NCBI GenBank assembly: GCA_016787125.1
Contig: JAEUVM010000185.1
Location: 1 to 41,087, forward strand
DNA: 41,087 nucleotides
Direction: 5' to 3'
From: Chitinophagaceae bacterium
GTDB lineage: Bacteria; Bacteroidota; Bacteroidia; Chitinophagales; Chitinophagaceae
The notes below the pieces were generated by a model. It worked only from the letters and a program-made list of their open reading frames with translations. It had not been told where the DNA came from and made no database searches. The position numbers and the translations under genes are program-made. Position 1 is the stretch's first letter; the number at the start of each line of letters is the position of its first letter. This document shows, piece by piece, positions 8,286 to 17,306 of this stretch.

Positions 8286-10283
8286 TTATTTTGGAAGTTT
8301 AGGATCTGAGGGTTCAGTGCCGGTGCCGGTAGCCACACAGCCTTCTTTTTTCTTTTCATAACAGATAACCTTGCTGCACACCGTGCAATCGGTAAACTCC
8401 ACTTTGTACCGTATGCACCATCGGAACACCGTACTGCAGCAGGGCACATTCGGTGTGGTGATGCTGATGTTCAGACTGGATTGTGGTCCGCTCCATTGCT
8501 GACTATTCGTGCCGTTGGCAAAATGTCCGTACAGGGAAGCGTCTTTATTACAGGGTATACAGTCGGGCACCTGCGGTATCATTTCATAATACACCAGTTC
8601 GGCAAAAATATTCTTGATCGTTTTCGGCGGTGTGGTGGTAATGGTTACCGGTTGGGTAAACGTAAGTGCATAATTGGCCCAGTTGATCTGTGCAGGCTTA
8701 GGCGTATTCATTATAAAATTCTTCTCGTCACAGGCATCACAGCGGCAAGGCTCCACTTTTATACAGGTATCCTTGGATGCTTTCCAGAAACTGTTGGCCG
8801 CATCGGTTATCTCAGCGCCGATACAGATGTTTGAAAGGTTAGGCGCAGCATTGATGGTGCCGGTAATGGTAAGCTGGTTGCCCGTGCTGATACCAGTACC
8901 GATCGGCGGAGCATACGGACCGAAGGTGGCGCCCGCCGGTGTGCTGGAAGTAATGGCAAAATTGGTGAGGTTGGCTGTACCGGGATTTACATTGGTCAGC
9001 GTAAACGAAAACGAATACACACCCGGCGTATTGGTGCAAAGCACTTTGATACTGTCGAGCTGAATGATGTACTGGGTTACAAAGAACATCGTGGGTTCGC
9101 TGCTGCCGTTATTACCACCCAATGGTTTGCCTTCACGGTTTACGGCCTGTACGTTCCAGATAAAATCGCAGAGATAGGGTGGGCGGCAGGGGCCTGTCAG
9201 CAGACCGGATACATTTGCCTGTGTGGCATCGGTTACACTTCGCTCCACCAATGGCTTGTTGTTCTTCATAGCAGCAGTGCCGGTTTGTCCCTGCATCAGT
9301 TGCCATACTTTCAGTTTGTAGGTTACGGGCTCTGTTTGTTTTTGGGAAACGGGCAGCCATTCAAACTTCACCACTCCTTTGGCTTCGTCAAGAAGAAGCC
9401 GTTTGTTTGCCTCGGGCAATTGGTTCTTTGGCGGATTGATCGCTCCTGCCGGTGGCGTGTTGGTTGTTTCGGTAGCACTGAAGGTATAAGGTTCGCTGGT
9501 GCCGTTATTTCTTCCCATGGGTTTGCCTTCGCGGTTCAATGCCTGTACATTCCAGATAAAATCACAGAGATAGGGTGGGCGGCAGGGTCCGGTCAGCAGA
9601 CCGGTTACAGTGGCCTGTGTTATTTCTTTTACTTCTTTATCGGCAATGGGAGTGTTGCTTCGCATGGCAGCAACGCCGTTTTGTCCCTGCATCAGTTGCC
9701 ATACCCGCAGGCGGTAGGTAACGGGGTCTCTTGGTTTGGGTACAAGCGGTGTCCACCGAAACTGAACGGGTCGTTGTAATTCGGCTACGGTAAACTTCTT
9801 TCCATTATCCGGGGTGATGAGAGTGGGAGGTGAATAATCCACCACAGCATCTTCCACCCTGAAGTCGCGGCATACTTCACGGCTTATGGCCACTTTATCA
9901 ATGTTGAAGAACTGTACACAGATGGTATAGTTACCGGGTTTCAGTTCCTTGCAATTTCCCAGCAACCCGAGCAGGTCGGCCGTAGTGAACACCCGCACAT
10001 CAAAGGGATCGATCCGTTTGGCGGTGGCCATGGTATTGCCGCAGATAATGGCGCTGCCGCTTCGTATCTGCAACACCATCATCGGTTCCCTCACCTGGGT
10101 ACCGGGTACTTTTTGCGCCGTCATCATCAGTGCGCCAGGGGTGGTCATCCAGCTTTCAACAGAAGCCGGTAAGGTATTCTTTACGGTAAAATTGACGATG
10201 TTGATCTGGTTGATCTGTCCGGCCTGGCCGACTGCAAGTATGCAAAAAAGAAGGGTGGCCGCAAGCAGTGTAAGCTTCCTCAT
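8286..10283 (-). CDS. Secreted TANFOR-like protein, long, with Cys-rich C-terminus
   Basis: The 665-residue product starts with the signal peptide MRKLTLLAAT... (about 1-20, ending VGQ). An in-frame ATG eight codons upstream is possible, but the signal peptide favours position 10283. The N-terminal domain (about 25-145) resembles the TANFOR-type domain of the short paralogue. Two tandem fibronectin-like repeats follow (about 150-270 and 280-402) and share WQLMQG, LLTGPCRPPYLCDFIWNVQA and NREGKP. A DUF11-like segment (about 408-505) follows, and residues 512-655 form a Cys-rich terminal domain resembling that of the PKD neighbour. It is the first gene of the four-gene surface operon, so it may set the expression of the whole group. 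Function unknown. Confidence 0.8.
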   Translation of the reverse strand: MRKLTLLAATLLFCILAVGQAGQINQINIVNFTVKNTLPASVESWMTTPGALMMTAQKVPGTQVREPMMVLQIRSGSAIICGNTMATAKRIDPFDVRVFTTADLLGLLGNCKELKPGNYTICVQFFNIDKVAISREVCRDFRVEDAVVDYSPPTLITPDNGKKFTVAELQRPVQFRWTPLVPKPRDPVTYRLRVWQLMQGQNGVAAMRSNTPIADKEVKEITQATVTGLLTGPCRPPYLCDFIWNVQALNREGKPMGRNNGTSEPYTFSATETTNTPPAGAINPPKNQLPEANKRLLLDEAKGVVKFEWLPVSQKQTEPVTYKLKVWQLMQGQTGTAAMKNNKPLVERSVTDATQANVSGLLTGPCRPPYLCDFIWNVQAVNREGKPLGGNNGSSEPTMFFVTQYIIQLDSIKVLCTNTPGVYSFSFTLTNVNPGTANLTNFAITSSTPAGATFGPYAPPIGTGISTGNQLTITGTINAAPNLSNICIGAEITDAANSFWKASKDTCIKVEPCRCDACDEKNFIMNTPKPAQINWANYALTFTQPVTITTTPPKTIKNIFAELVYYEMIPQVPDCIPCNKDASLYGHFANGTNSQQWSGPQSSLNISITTPNVPCCSTVFRWCIRYKVEFTDCTVCSKVICYEKKKEGCVATGTGTEPSDPKLPK
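9094..9334. repeat. Internal duplication, copy 1 (partner 9490-9730)
   Basis: This 241-bp segment is strongly similar in DNA to 9490-9730, exactly 396 bp (132 codons) away. The best block is the GAGATAGGGTGGGCGGCAGG stretch at 9171 and 9567. It encodes the second fibronectin-like repeat of the long TANFOR-like protein. High DNA similarity suggests a fairly recent duplication or ongoing gene conversion. Confidence 0.85.
9490..9730. repeat. Internal duplication, copy 2 (partner 9094-9334)
   Basis: This is the partner of the copy at 9094-9334 and encodes the first fibronectin-like repeat. The two copies keep the same reading frame at a 396-bp offset, so recombination between them would remove or add exactly one repeat without a frameshift. 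Confidence 0.85.
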
Positions 10284-10440
10284 AGTGAAGTGTTTTGATG
10301 GTGGCAACGTAAAACCAGTATTCCCAATGTAAAAATGGGAAGCTCCCGCCGCTTATTTCAGCAGATTGTATATACGCAGGGGGGCAGTGTATATGCGTGA
10401 AGCTGATTGAACTTATGAAAGCAATAAGTAAATTTGAACA

Positions 10441-10979
10441 ATGGGAGTTAGTAAGAAATACAATAACGCTCCACCCCGTACCGCTATGGAAGTATACGAA
10501 ATGCTTCCCCCCGGTACTTTGGCAGAGGTAATGAATAATACTGTTTGTATAAATCCGGCCCCTCCTTTGAACACCAAAGAATTATCACTTATCTGTCAAG
10601 GTTGATAGACACGCATGCCTCCGTTTCCAAAACCGGCCTTGCGGTTGTTTCACCGGTTGATGTTTATCTTGATGAAAACAACATAGTACAGCCGGACATT
10701 GTGTTTCTGCGCAACAGCAGTCTGAAATATGTAAAATCTGGTAAGATAATGGGCGCCCCGGATCTTATCGTGGAGGTTTTATCTCCGGGCAATGAAAAGC
10801 ATGACCTGGAAAAGAAAAGAGATATTTATGAAAAGTTTGGAGTAAAAGAATACTTTATTGTGGAGCCTAAAACAAAGGCCGTGATATACTATTACCTCGT
10901 AAAAGGAAAATTCAGCAAACAGCCTTCCCTTAAAGGAAAAATCAATAGCAAATTGCTCCGGCAGGTTTTTGAGTTTTAA
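10441..10979 (+). pseudogene. Uma2-family (DUF820) putative endonuclease, frameshifted
   Basis: Uma2 proteins have a PD-(D/E)XK nuclease-like fold and are usually about 180-195 residues. Here the normal N-terminus (from ATG 10441, with AMEVYEMLPPGTLAEVMNN and then NPAP) is in one frame. The rest (SFEHQRI to the stop at 10979, with QPDIVFL, PDLIVEVLSP and KRDIYEKFGVKEYFIVE) is in another. The two join only if one base is restored in the C run at 10559-10562. Read as is, the first frame stops soon after 10600. The C-terminal part alone could start at TTG 10545 as a 144-residue fragment, but that lacks the N-terminal segment. It stops 3 bp from the convergent response regulator gene. Causes could be a real pseudogene, a slippage site or an assembly error. 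Confidence 0.8.
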
Positions 10980-10982
10980 GCC

Positions 10983-11750
10983 TTATCCCTTCCTCTTTAT
11001 CCATTTCTCAAACCTCGCCAGAAAATCTTCCTTGCGCCGCGAGGCCACCGGTAATTCCTTTCCGTTTTCCAGCAGCACCTCTCCGCCGCTTCCTTTGGTA
11101 TACTCTTTTATAAAGGCGAGATTGATGATGTACTTATCATGAATGCGGGTAAATGTATTTTCCGGCAAAAGCTTTTCATACTCACCCAACTGCCGGGACA
11201 CCACTATCTTCTTATCATCATTCATGTAGAAATGGGTGTAGTTGCCGCTGCTTTCGCAATAAACAATATCAGCTATTCTTACAAACAACAGCCCGTTGCT
11301 GGTGGACAGTGGTATTTTATCCGGCGCCGGTTGCCGGGTATTTTGCTCCAGCAAAGTGAAAAGATTGCGGTTTACTTTCTTCTCTTCAATTCTTTTAATG
11401 GCGGAGTTCACGGCAGCGGCCAGCTTCTCCGTATTCACCGGCTTGGTGATGTAGCCCGTGGCGTGGTGCTCAAATGCCTCGATGGCGTAATGACTGTAGG
11501 CGGTTACAAATATCACTTCAAACGACAGGGGCTCCAGTTTTTTCAGCAGGTCAAACCCGTTCATGTGCGGCATCTCCACATCGAGGAATACCAGTTCGGG
11601 TTTCAGCTCTTCTATCATGGCAAGACCATCCTGCGCCACCGTTGTTTTTCCCAGCACCTTTACCTGTTTGCAATGCATCTCCAGCATTTGCTGCAGCAGC
11701 TTCAGGTTTTGCGGTTCATCGTCTATCAGTATGCAATGAATATCGGCCAT
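10983..11750 (-). CDS. LytTR-family response regulator
   Basis: The 255-residue protein has an N-terminal receiver domain (about 3-120) with the acidic pair Asp10/Asp11, the phospho-acceptor Asp57 in FLDVEMPHMNG, Thr83 and Lys103 in ITKPVN. A C-terminal LytTR DNA-binding domain (about 148-250) contains VYCESSGNYTHFY and TRIHDKYIIN. It is transcribed after the sensor kinase gene with a 6-bp gap, so the two form a cognate pair. Such regulators bind direct repeats upstream of target genes; the target is not evident here. It converges on the Uma2 gene with 3 bp between stop codons, leaving no room for a separate terminator. Confidence 0.95.
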   Translation of the reverse strand: MADIHCILIDDEPQNLKLLQQMLEMHCKQVKVLGKTTVAQDGLAMIEELKPELVFLDVEMPHMNGFDLLKKLEPLSFEVIFVTAYSHYAIEAFEHHATGYITKPVNTEKLAAAVNSAIKRIEEKKVNRNLFTLLEQNTRQPAPDKIPLSTSNGLLFVRIADIVYCESSGNYTHFYMNDDKKIVVSRQLGEYEKLLPENTFTRIHDKYIINLAFIKEYTKGSGGEVLLENGKELPVASRRKEDFLARFEKWIKRKG

Positions 11751-11756
11751 GGTGGT

Positions 11757-14660
11757 TTATGGTTTTAGTCCGGCTGGTATTTTCAGGATGATGGTGGTGC
11801 CGCTGCTGTTGCCTGCCTCATCTTTTTTGTCCACCACCTCCTGTTCTATCTGGTAAAGCTCGGCCCTTCTTTTGGAAATACTCATGCCGCGGCCCTGGTA
11901 TTCTATGTGGTGACGGCTTTTTAATGCTGCTGCTTTTTCACGGCCTATTCCATTGTCGTCGATAGAGCAAACGAGCAAATCATTTTGCAATACCGCAGCA
12001 ATGGTGATCAGCCCTTTTCTTCCTTCCAGGAAACGGATACCATGCCGTATCGCATTTTCCACATAAGGTTGCAGCAGCATGGCGGGTACAAAAATAGTTT
12101 TCGGATCGTTTATACCCGCTGTTTGAATACGGTAATCAAATTTCTCACTGAAGCGCAGCTTTTCCAGTTGCAGGTAATTATCAAGGTAATGTACTTCTTC
12201 TTCCAATGAAATAACCGATGCGTCGGAGTTGTCAATCGTGTTGCGCATCAGCTCCGAGAATTTGTCGAGGTATTTATCCGCTTGCAGATAGTCTTTGTCA
12301 TAAATAAATCCCTTGATCGAATTCAGGCAGTTAAACACAAAATGCGGGTTGATCTGTGCCTTCAGCGCCTGCATTTCCAGTTCGGCCAGTTTTTTCTCCG
12401 TTGTTATTTTTTCTATAGCGATCTGTTGTCTGCTCCTGTTCCTTCTCTGTACCAGTACCAGGATCAGGATAAAGCCGGCCATAGCCAGGCTTCCCCAAAA
12501 CAAAGGATTTCGCCAGAAGGGGGTACGAATGCGAAAGCTGATCGCCGCTTCCTGTGTGGAAGGTGTGCCATCACGCCTCAGGCTCCGCACCCGGATATTG
12601 TATTTGCCGGGTGGTTGATTTTGCAATGACAGAAAATTATTTTGCGCCCTGATCCAGCCGCTGTTGTTGATGCTGTATTCAAAGATCGGGTTGAAGCCGG
12701 TAAGGTCAACAGAAGAAAACTCGATGAGGATATTATTTTTTGAGAAGGGCAATGCGTAATTATCAAGCACCGCCGTATCGGTATTATTCACAGAAACCCT
12801 GGTGATAAAAGTGGCAATGTCTGATAAAGGCAACTGAAGCCCAGCCGGCAGATAGCTGATGCCGCCCGTGGTGGCCACATATGCCGTATCGTTGCTGATG
12901 GTGATATCATTCACCTGGTCGCCGATCAATCCGTCGGCCGTACTGAAGTAAAGATTGGTGTAGGTCAGTTTATTATCCGCAAAAGCATACTGAAGGCGGT
13001 TCAATCCTTTGTCTGTACCGATCCACACTTCGCCGGGCTTACGGCTGTACAGTACCTTGCATACTTTACCGGGAATAACCGTACCGAGTGGTATAGCGGC
13101 TACGGGCTCATCATCTTTCAATACAAGTATGGAGTCAGAGCTTCTTCCGATCCACAACAGGCGGTCCCTTGTGTTGAGTATGGAAACTATACGATAGGTA
13201 AGCGCTTTGTACTGCTTGCCAAAATAATACAATGAGTCACGGTCTTTCCGGTAAAGGCCATCAATGGAGCCGATATATATTTTTTGTTCCTCGCCGGTGC
13301 CGATCGCTGTCACTCTTTTTAATATGCTGTCGGTAAATTTTCCGCTTGGCAGATGATATACAAAAAGTTGTGCATGGCCCCCGAGCAGCAGGGTGCTGTC
13401 GTTCAGTTTACCGGCTGCTTTGGTTGATTTATTTTCCGGGCCGAGGAAGGAACGCTTTACCGTTTGTGTTTTTTTATCAATAATAAAAGAGCCGGTTTGC
13501 GTAGCCACGTAAATATCACTGCCGAGGTCAAGCATATTTCTCACCCATGTGTCTGAACTGCCTGCGGCGGAAGTGAGCATGATCTTGCTGGTATTGTACA
13601 GCCCGTCATAGATATACAGTTCTCCTTTGTTATTGCCGGCGAAAATATTACCCGTCTTCAGGATCGTGTTGAAGTTTCTGATCAGTTCTTTATTCTCAGT
13701 AAAAGAGGAAATACGTTTTTGCTGTATTTTGATCAATCCTTCATCTTTGGTGGCCAGCCAGAAGTTACCATTGTGATCTTCCGTTACACTGCGGATGATA
13801 AACTGGCTGAATATGTTTTCTTTTAGCGCCAGCGTGCTTGTATCGGCTGTATAGGTATTTCCGGTTACTGAGGTGAGTGCGAGGTGCTGCCGGGTACGGC
13901 ACATTACCTTAGGTGTAAAGGGAAAGGTTTGAGAAACCATGTTGACAATATTTCCGTTCTCATCAATATGAAAGCGCCTGATACCGTTTTGCTGAAGTAT
14001 GTAAAGTGAGTTATCATAATGCTCGCACCAGAAAAAGGAATACCCAAAAGGTATGGTGCGGCTGATCTTGCCGTTTTCAATGTAGCGCAGCGAATCCATG
14101 CATACCAGTACATATTTTCCCGGCTGGTAATTAATGATCGTTTCCGGTTTGCCGCCTTTTCGAAGACTGTACAGTTTTCTCATGGCCGTCACCTTTCCGT
14201 CTTTATAAATAAAGATGCTCTTTTCGTCATTGCAAAAAGCAATGCCATCGTACTTCAGTACATTGGTGATACTGGTGTTGCCCGTTTCGATCTTATCCAG
14301 CTCGGGGTCGGTATCGCTGTTTTCAAAGCGATCTTTCTTTTCATTATACCAGGATGGTTTTTTGCGAAAGGCCAGGGCCCAGAGGCGGCCGCTGTTGTCT
14401 ATCTGCAATTCTGTTACTTCATTATCCGGCAGGCCTTCGGTGGTGAAGTAGTTTTTAAAAGTGCGCCCGTCGAAGCGGCTCAGTCCGCTTTCTCCTGCGA
14501 TCCATAAAAAACCTTTACGGTCAATAATGCTGCGGTATATAGAGTTGGACGGCAATCCCTCTTTGGTGGTGTAGCGGAGTATTTGGGTGGTTTGTGCATT
14601 GCTAATCAGGGGCTGACAGAAAATGTACAGCAGGATAATATGCCTGGTTAAAAACTTCAT
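11757..14660 (-). CDS. LytS-type sensor histidine kinase with periplasmic propeller
   Basis: The 967-residue protein has a signal peptide (about 1-22). A large extracytoplasmic region of two-component-regulator propeller repeats follows (about 25-640; GLPSNSIYRSI, RKGFLWIAGESGLSRFDG, GLPDNEVTEL, GEVWIGTDKGLNRL), then a Y_Y_Y domain (about 645-725). One transmembrane helix follows (about 735-757). The cytoplasmic part has the His_kinase-type phospho-acceptor His773 in INPHFVFNCLNSI, then VENAIRHG (Asn869) and DNGIG (Asp902) of the ATPase. This architecture senses an external ligand, often a glycan or glycan-derived signal in related Bacteroidota, and phosphorylates the LytTR regulator encoded 6 bp downstream. 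The ligand cannot be inferred. Confidence 0.93.
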   Translation of the reverse strand: MKFLTRHIILLYIFCQPLISNAQTTQILRYTTKEGLPSNSIYRSIIDRKGFLWIAGESGLSRFDGRTFKNYFTTEGLPDNEVTELQIDNSGRLWALAFRKKPSWYNEKKDRFENSDTDPELDKIETGNTSITNVLKYDGIAFCNDEKSIFIYKDGKVTAMRKLYSLRKGGKPETIINYQPGKYVLVCMDSLRYIENGKISRTIPFGYSFFWCEHYDNSLYILQQNGIRRFHIDENGNIVNMVSQTFPFTPKVMCRTRQHLALTSVTGNTYTADTSTLALKENIFSQFIIRSVTEDHNGNFWLATKDEGLIKIQQKRISSFTENKELIRNFNTILKTGNIFAGNNKGELYIYDGLYNTSKIMLTSAAGSSDTWVRNMLDLGSDIYVATQTGSFIIDKKTQTVKRSFLGPENKSTKAAGKLNDSTLLLGGHAQLFVYHLPSGKFTDSILKRVTAIGTGEEQKIYIGSIDGLYRKDRDSLYYFGKQYKALTYRIVSILNTRDRLLWIGRSSDSILVLKDDEPVAAIPLGTVIPGKVCKVLYSRKPGEVWIGTDKGLNRLQYAFADNKLTYTNLYFSTADGLIGDQVNDITISNDTAYVATTGGISYLPAGLQLPLSDIATFITRVSVNNTDTAVLDNYALPFSKNNILIEFSSVDLTGFNPIFEYSINNSGWIRAQNNFLSLQNQPPGKYNIRVRSLRRDGTPSTQEAAISFRIRTPFWRNPLFWGSLAMAGFILILVLVQRRNRSRQQIAIEKITTEKKLAELEMQALKAQINPHFVFNCLNSIKGFIYDKDYLQADKYLDKFSELMRNTIDNSDASVISLEEEVHYLDNYLQLEKLRFSEKFDYRIQTAGINDPKTIFVPAMLLQPYVENAIRHGIRFLEGRKGLITIAAVLQNDLLVCSIDDNGIGREKAAALKSRHHIEYQGRGMSISKRRAELYQIEQEVVDKKDEAGNSSGTTIILKIPAGLKP

Positions 14661-14699
14661 GCATATTAAATATATAAAAAGCGGGGCAGATTGATGGCC

Positions 14700-15800
14700 T
14701 TACTCCTCCAGCCTGTCGGTACAGCTGTATTCTGTTTTCAGGAAATCATCGTAATGATCTGCTTTTTGAAAAAGATTGCGGAATGCTTCCACACCGTTCT
14801 CTTTCGTCATATCCAGGTCGTAAATGATACAGCTCAATACAATGTTTTGCTTTACACAACTGAGCACCAGTCCATGTGTGCGGAAGTTTTCCTCGAGCAG
14901 AAACTGGTACAGCGGTTTGATCTTTGTTGCATCGGCCGGCATCTGGCAGAGATAGGCATCACCGGCAATAAAATAATTCTCCGGGTTGTAAGTGATCTTT
15001 ATTTTGGCGGAGCCTTCTTTTACACTCCAGTGGTTTACCCCTTCACGGGCCAGGCGTACATCTTTGCCCAGCTCTTTCAGTATTTCTTCAATGGTTTTGG
15101 CGGCACCCACGGGCTCCACTTCTTTTTCCGGTATTTCGGGCAGCTTGGCTTCGGTACCACAGCTTGGGCAATATTTTTTGGAGTCGATATTGGCGGTGGT
15201 GACGAGGTAACCACAACTGAAGCATCGGGTGGAAGCCTGGCCTTTGTTGGGCATATACATGGTCAGCGCTTCCTGCAGGTAATTTACCGGCAGGGCAAAA
15301 CCCAGGTTGTCGCCCCCGCGGATGATGAATGAATTGACACCGATTATTTCACCGTTCATGTTTACCAGCGGGCCACCACTGTTGCCGGGATTGATGGCCG
15401 CATCTATCTGGATGTATTTGATGCCTTCCCGTATACGGTCCACTTTAGAGATCACTCCCTGTGTGGCTGTATAGTTCAACCCGTAAGGATGGCCGATAGC
15501 CACCACCGAATCACCGTCTTTCATGGTATCATACTTTCCCAGCCGTACTTCCGGCAGTTCAATACCGGTGGGCGCCTGCAGAAAAGCAAGGTCATGCTTA
15601 CGGTCGGTGTACCACACTCTTGCCAGCGCCTTATCAAACACCTTACCGGCAATGGTCACTTCTGCATCTTCAGCCACCACATGCGCATTGGTAACGATGA
15701 GGTCAAATTCTTTTACATAAAAACCGGTGCCGGTTCCTCCACCTGTGGCGATCTGTATGATGGCTTTCTGGTATTGTTCTATTATCTGCTGCGGGTCCAT
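14700..15800 (-). CDS. Trypsin-like serine protease with zinc ribbon and YbjN-like domain
   Basis: The 366-residue protein contains an S1C (DegP/HtrA-like) protease domain (about 10-180) with the triad His40 (TNAHVV), Asp70 (KHDLAFL) and Ser141 (NPGNSGGPL). A zinc ribbon follows (Cys193, Cys196, Cys211, Cys214). Residues about 235-360 form a YbjN/type-III-chaperone-like domain, with LLEENF and ADHYDDFL. No PDZ domain follows the protease domain. The N-terminus (MDPQQIIEQY) has no signal peptide, so a cytoplasmic location is likely, unusual for HtrA relatives. The upstream 440-residue gene carries a similar YbjN-like region, which suggests a shared role. Its substrate is unknown. It ends 39 bp before the sensor kinase gene. 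Confidence 0.85.
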   Translation of the reverse strand: MDPQQIIEQYQKAIIQIATGGGTGTGFYVKEFDLIVTNAHVVAEDAEVTIAGKVFDKALARVWYTDRKHDLAFLQAPTGIELPEVRLGKYDTMKDGDSVVAIGHPYGLNYTATQGVISKVDRIREGIKYIQIDAAINPGNSGGPLVNMNGEIIGVNSFIIRGGDNLGFALPVNYLQEALTMYMPNKGQASTRCFSCGYLVTTANIDSKKYCPSCGTEAKLPEIPEKEVEPVGAAKTIEEILKELGKDVRLAREGVNHWSVKEGSAKIKITYNPENYFIAGDAYLCQMPADATKIKPLYQFLLEENFRTHGLVLSCVKQNIVLSCIIYDLDMTKENGVEAFRNLFQKADHYDDFLKTEYSCTDRLEE

Positions 15801-15904
15801 TTATTTAAAGTCTTTTAATGTTAAATGTCTTTCTGAGAAAAATGAACAGATAACAGTTGTTGTATACGGCAATTGAACTATTATCTTTTCACATTTACTG
15901 TTCT

Positions 15905-17227
15905 CTATTTTGATTCCATATTTAAAAACTCCATCTCGTTGGTGTAGGTAAGGTTGAAGTTCATCATGCTGTCAAAGCGCAGGTTCTGTACTTTGAAATC
16001 CATATTCGGGTACTTGTCCTTCCATTTTACCTGGAGTTCTTTTATCGTATCGGTAATGCCGTCTTCATCAAACTTCTTTTTTACCGGGTCATAATAACTG
16101 TCTTTGTAACCAAGCGCTGCAAAAAACTCAGGATAGTTTGCCATCATGAACAGGTGGTACAGTTCGGTAATAACTTTTGGCAGGCTATAGGAGTACTGGC
16201 AGAAGCCGATACCGTATTCACAAATTTTGGCGGCGATATACGGATGATTGTTATCCCGGTACCATGTCATGTTCTGGTTGGCGCCGTGTATGGAGTCGGC
16301 CACTGTTTTATATTGCTGCGGCGCCACGATAGAGAAAGTATATTTCGAACGAAGCAGGTATTTAAACACTTCTTCCTTCGGCATGGCCTTCATGGTTTTG
16401 AAAGCTTCTATCATATCCCTGTTCTTCTCAATCACCGGCCGTTCATCTTTCTTGAAATAGATACCGCTGATCTTCTCCAGTTCGTGCAGCATTTTCCCTT
16501 CGGGAGTAATTAAATAATCGAGCCGGTAAATAAGTGTGAGCAACAGGTAGGCAATACCCCCGGAAAATTTATCAGCATCCAGGCCGCTCACATGGTCTAT
16601 CGTTTCGCCGATCCACTTTTGCAGGTATTCATATTTCACTTCCTTTTCCTGGTTTGAAATCACACTCAGGTGTTCGCTGTCCGCAGTTTCAAGAATGGCA
16701 AAATCCTGTACCAGCAGATCGTCCTGCTTATCTGCTTTGGTGGCCAGTTCTTTTAATCCATAATACAGTTTACTGGGACTTGCCGTATCTGTGGCGCTGT
16801 CGAACCGCATACAAAGCCGTTCAGTATCGAGGGCAAAACGGCTGTAAAACAGGTTGAAGTTCATTTCCAGCAAACGCCGCATTACGGGCACAGACGGATG
16901 GGGCATCCGGGCCAGGGTTACTTCTGCCTTTAATTCTTCCTGGTCAAAAGAACCGCGGATGATCTTTGAACCCTGGTAAAACTCAAAACGGCCATCGGCG
17001 CCGGTTCTTTCATACACTACATTTTGTGCAGTATCATCCCGCAGGTAATCAAAAAAAGCATCCAGGCTTTCAGCATATTTTTTTTCCTTGAAAAAATTAT
17101 CAGCATCTGTCCAGCGATTCACTTTTGCCAGCGATTTGTTATTGTCTGAATAGCGGCCAAAGGGAATTTCCGGGCCGGCAGGCTCCTGGTCTTTCTTCTT
17201 TCCCCAGCCAAATAGTTTATCAAGCAT
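15905..17227 (-). CDS. Cytosolic hypothetical protein with YbjN-like N-terminal region
   Basis: This 440-residue, charged protein has no signal peptide or membrane segment (start MLDKLFGWGKKK). Residues about 45-165 look like the YbjN-like domain of the neighbouring protease: both have a GS segment, a strand, the MP pair, a helix with LLEMNF / LLEENF, and AD(K/H)xDDLL / ADHYDDFL. The remaining 270 residues are helical, with no family I recognise. It is 104 bp upstream of the protease on the same strand and is divergently arranged to dnaN. A partner or regulator of the protease is an inference from the shared module and adjacency. Confidence 0.7.
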   Translation of the reverse strand: MLDKLFGWGKKKDQEPAGPEIPFGRYSDNNKSLAKVNRWTDADNFFKEKKYAESLDAFFDYLRDDTAQNVVYERTGADGRFEFYQGSKIIRGSFDQEELKAEVTLARMPHPSVPVMRRLLEMNFNLFYSRFALDTERLCMRFDSATDTASPSKLYYGLKELATKADKQDDLLVQDFAILETADSEHLSVISNQEKEVKYEYLQKWIGETIDHVSGLDADKFSGGIAYLLLTLIYRLDYLITPEGKMLHELEKISGIYFKKDERPVIEKNRDMIEAFKTMKAMPKEEVFKYLLRSKYTFSIVAPQQYKTVADSIHGANQNMTWYRDNNHPYIAAKICEYGIGFCQYSYSLPKVITELYHLFMMANYPEFFAALGYKDSYYDPVKKKFDEDGITDTIKELQVKWKDKYPNMDFKVQNLRFDSMMNFNLTYTNEMEFLNMESK

Positions 17228-17306
17228 GGTCGGTATTTGAGGACTGGCAATATACTAAGAAGTTGCGTGTAAAATGTGGCAGATCTGCGGGGATTTATAG
17301 TACCGT

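Noticed and set aside
44..10307. Horizontally acquired island for the surface operon
   Set aside because: No integrase, IS or tRNA is seen, and base composition was not measured.
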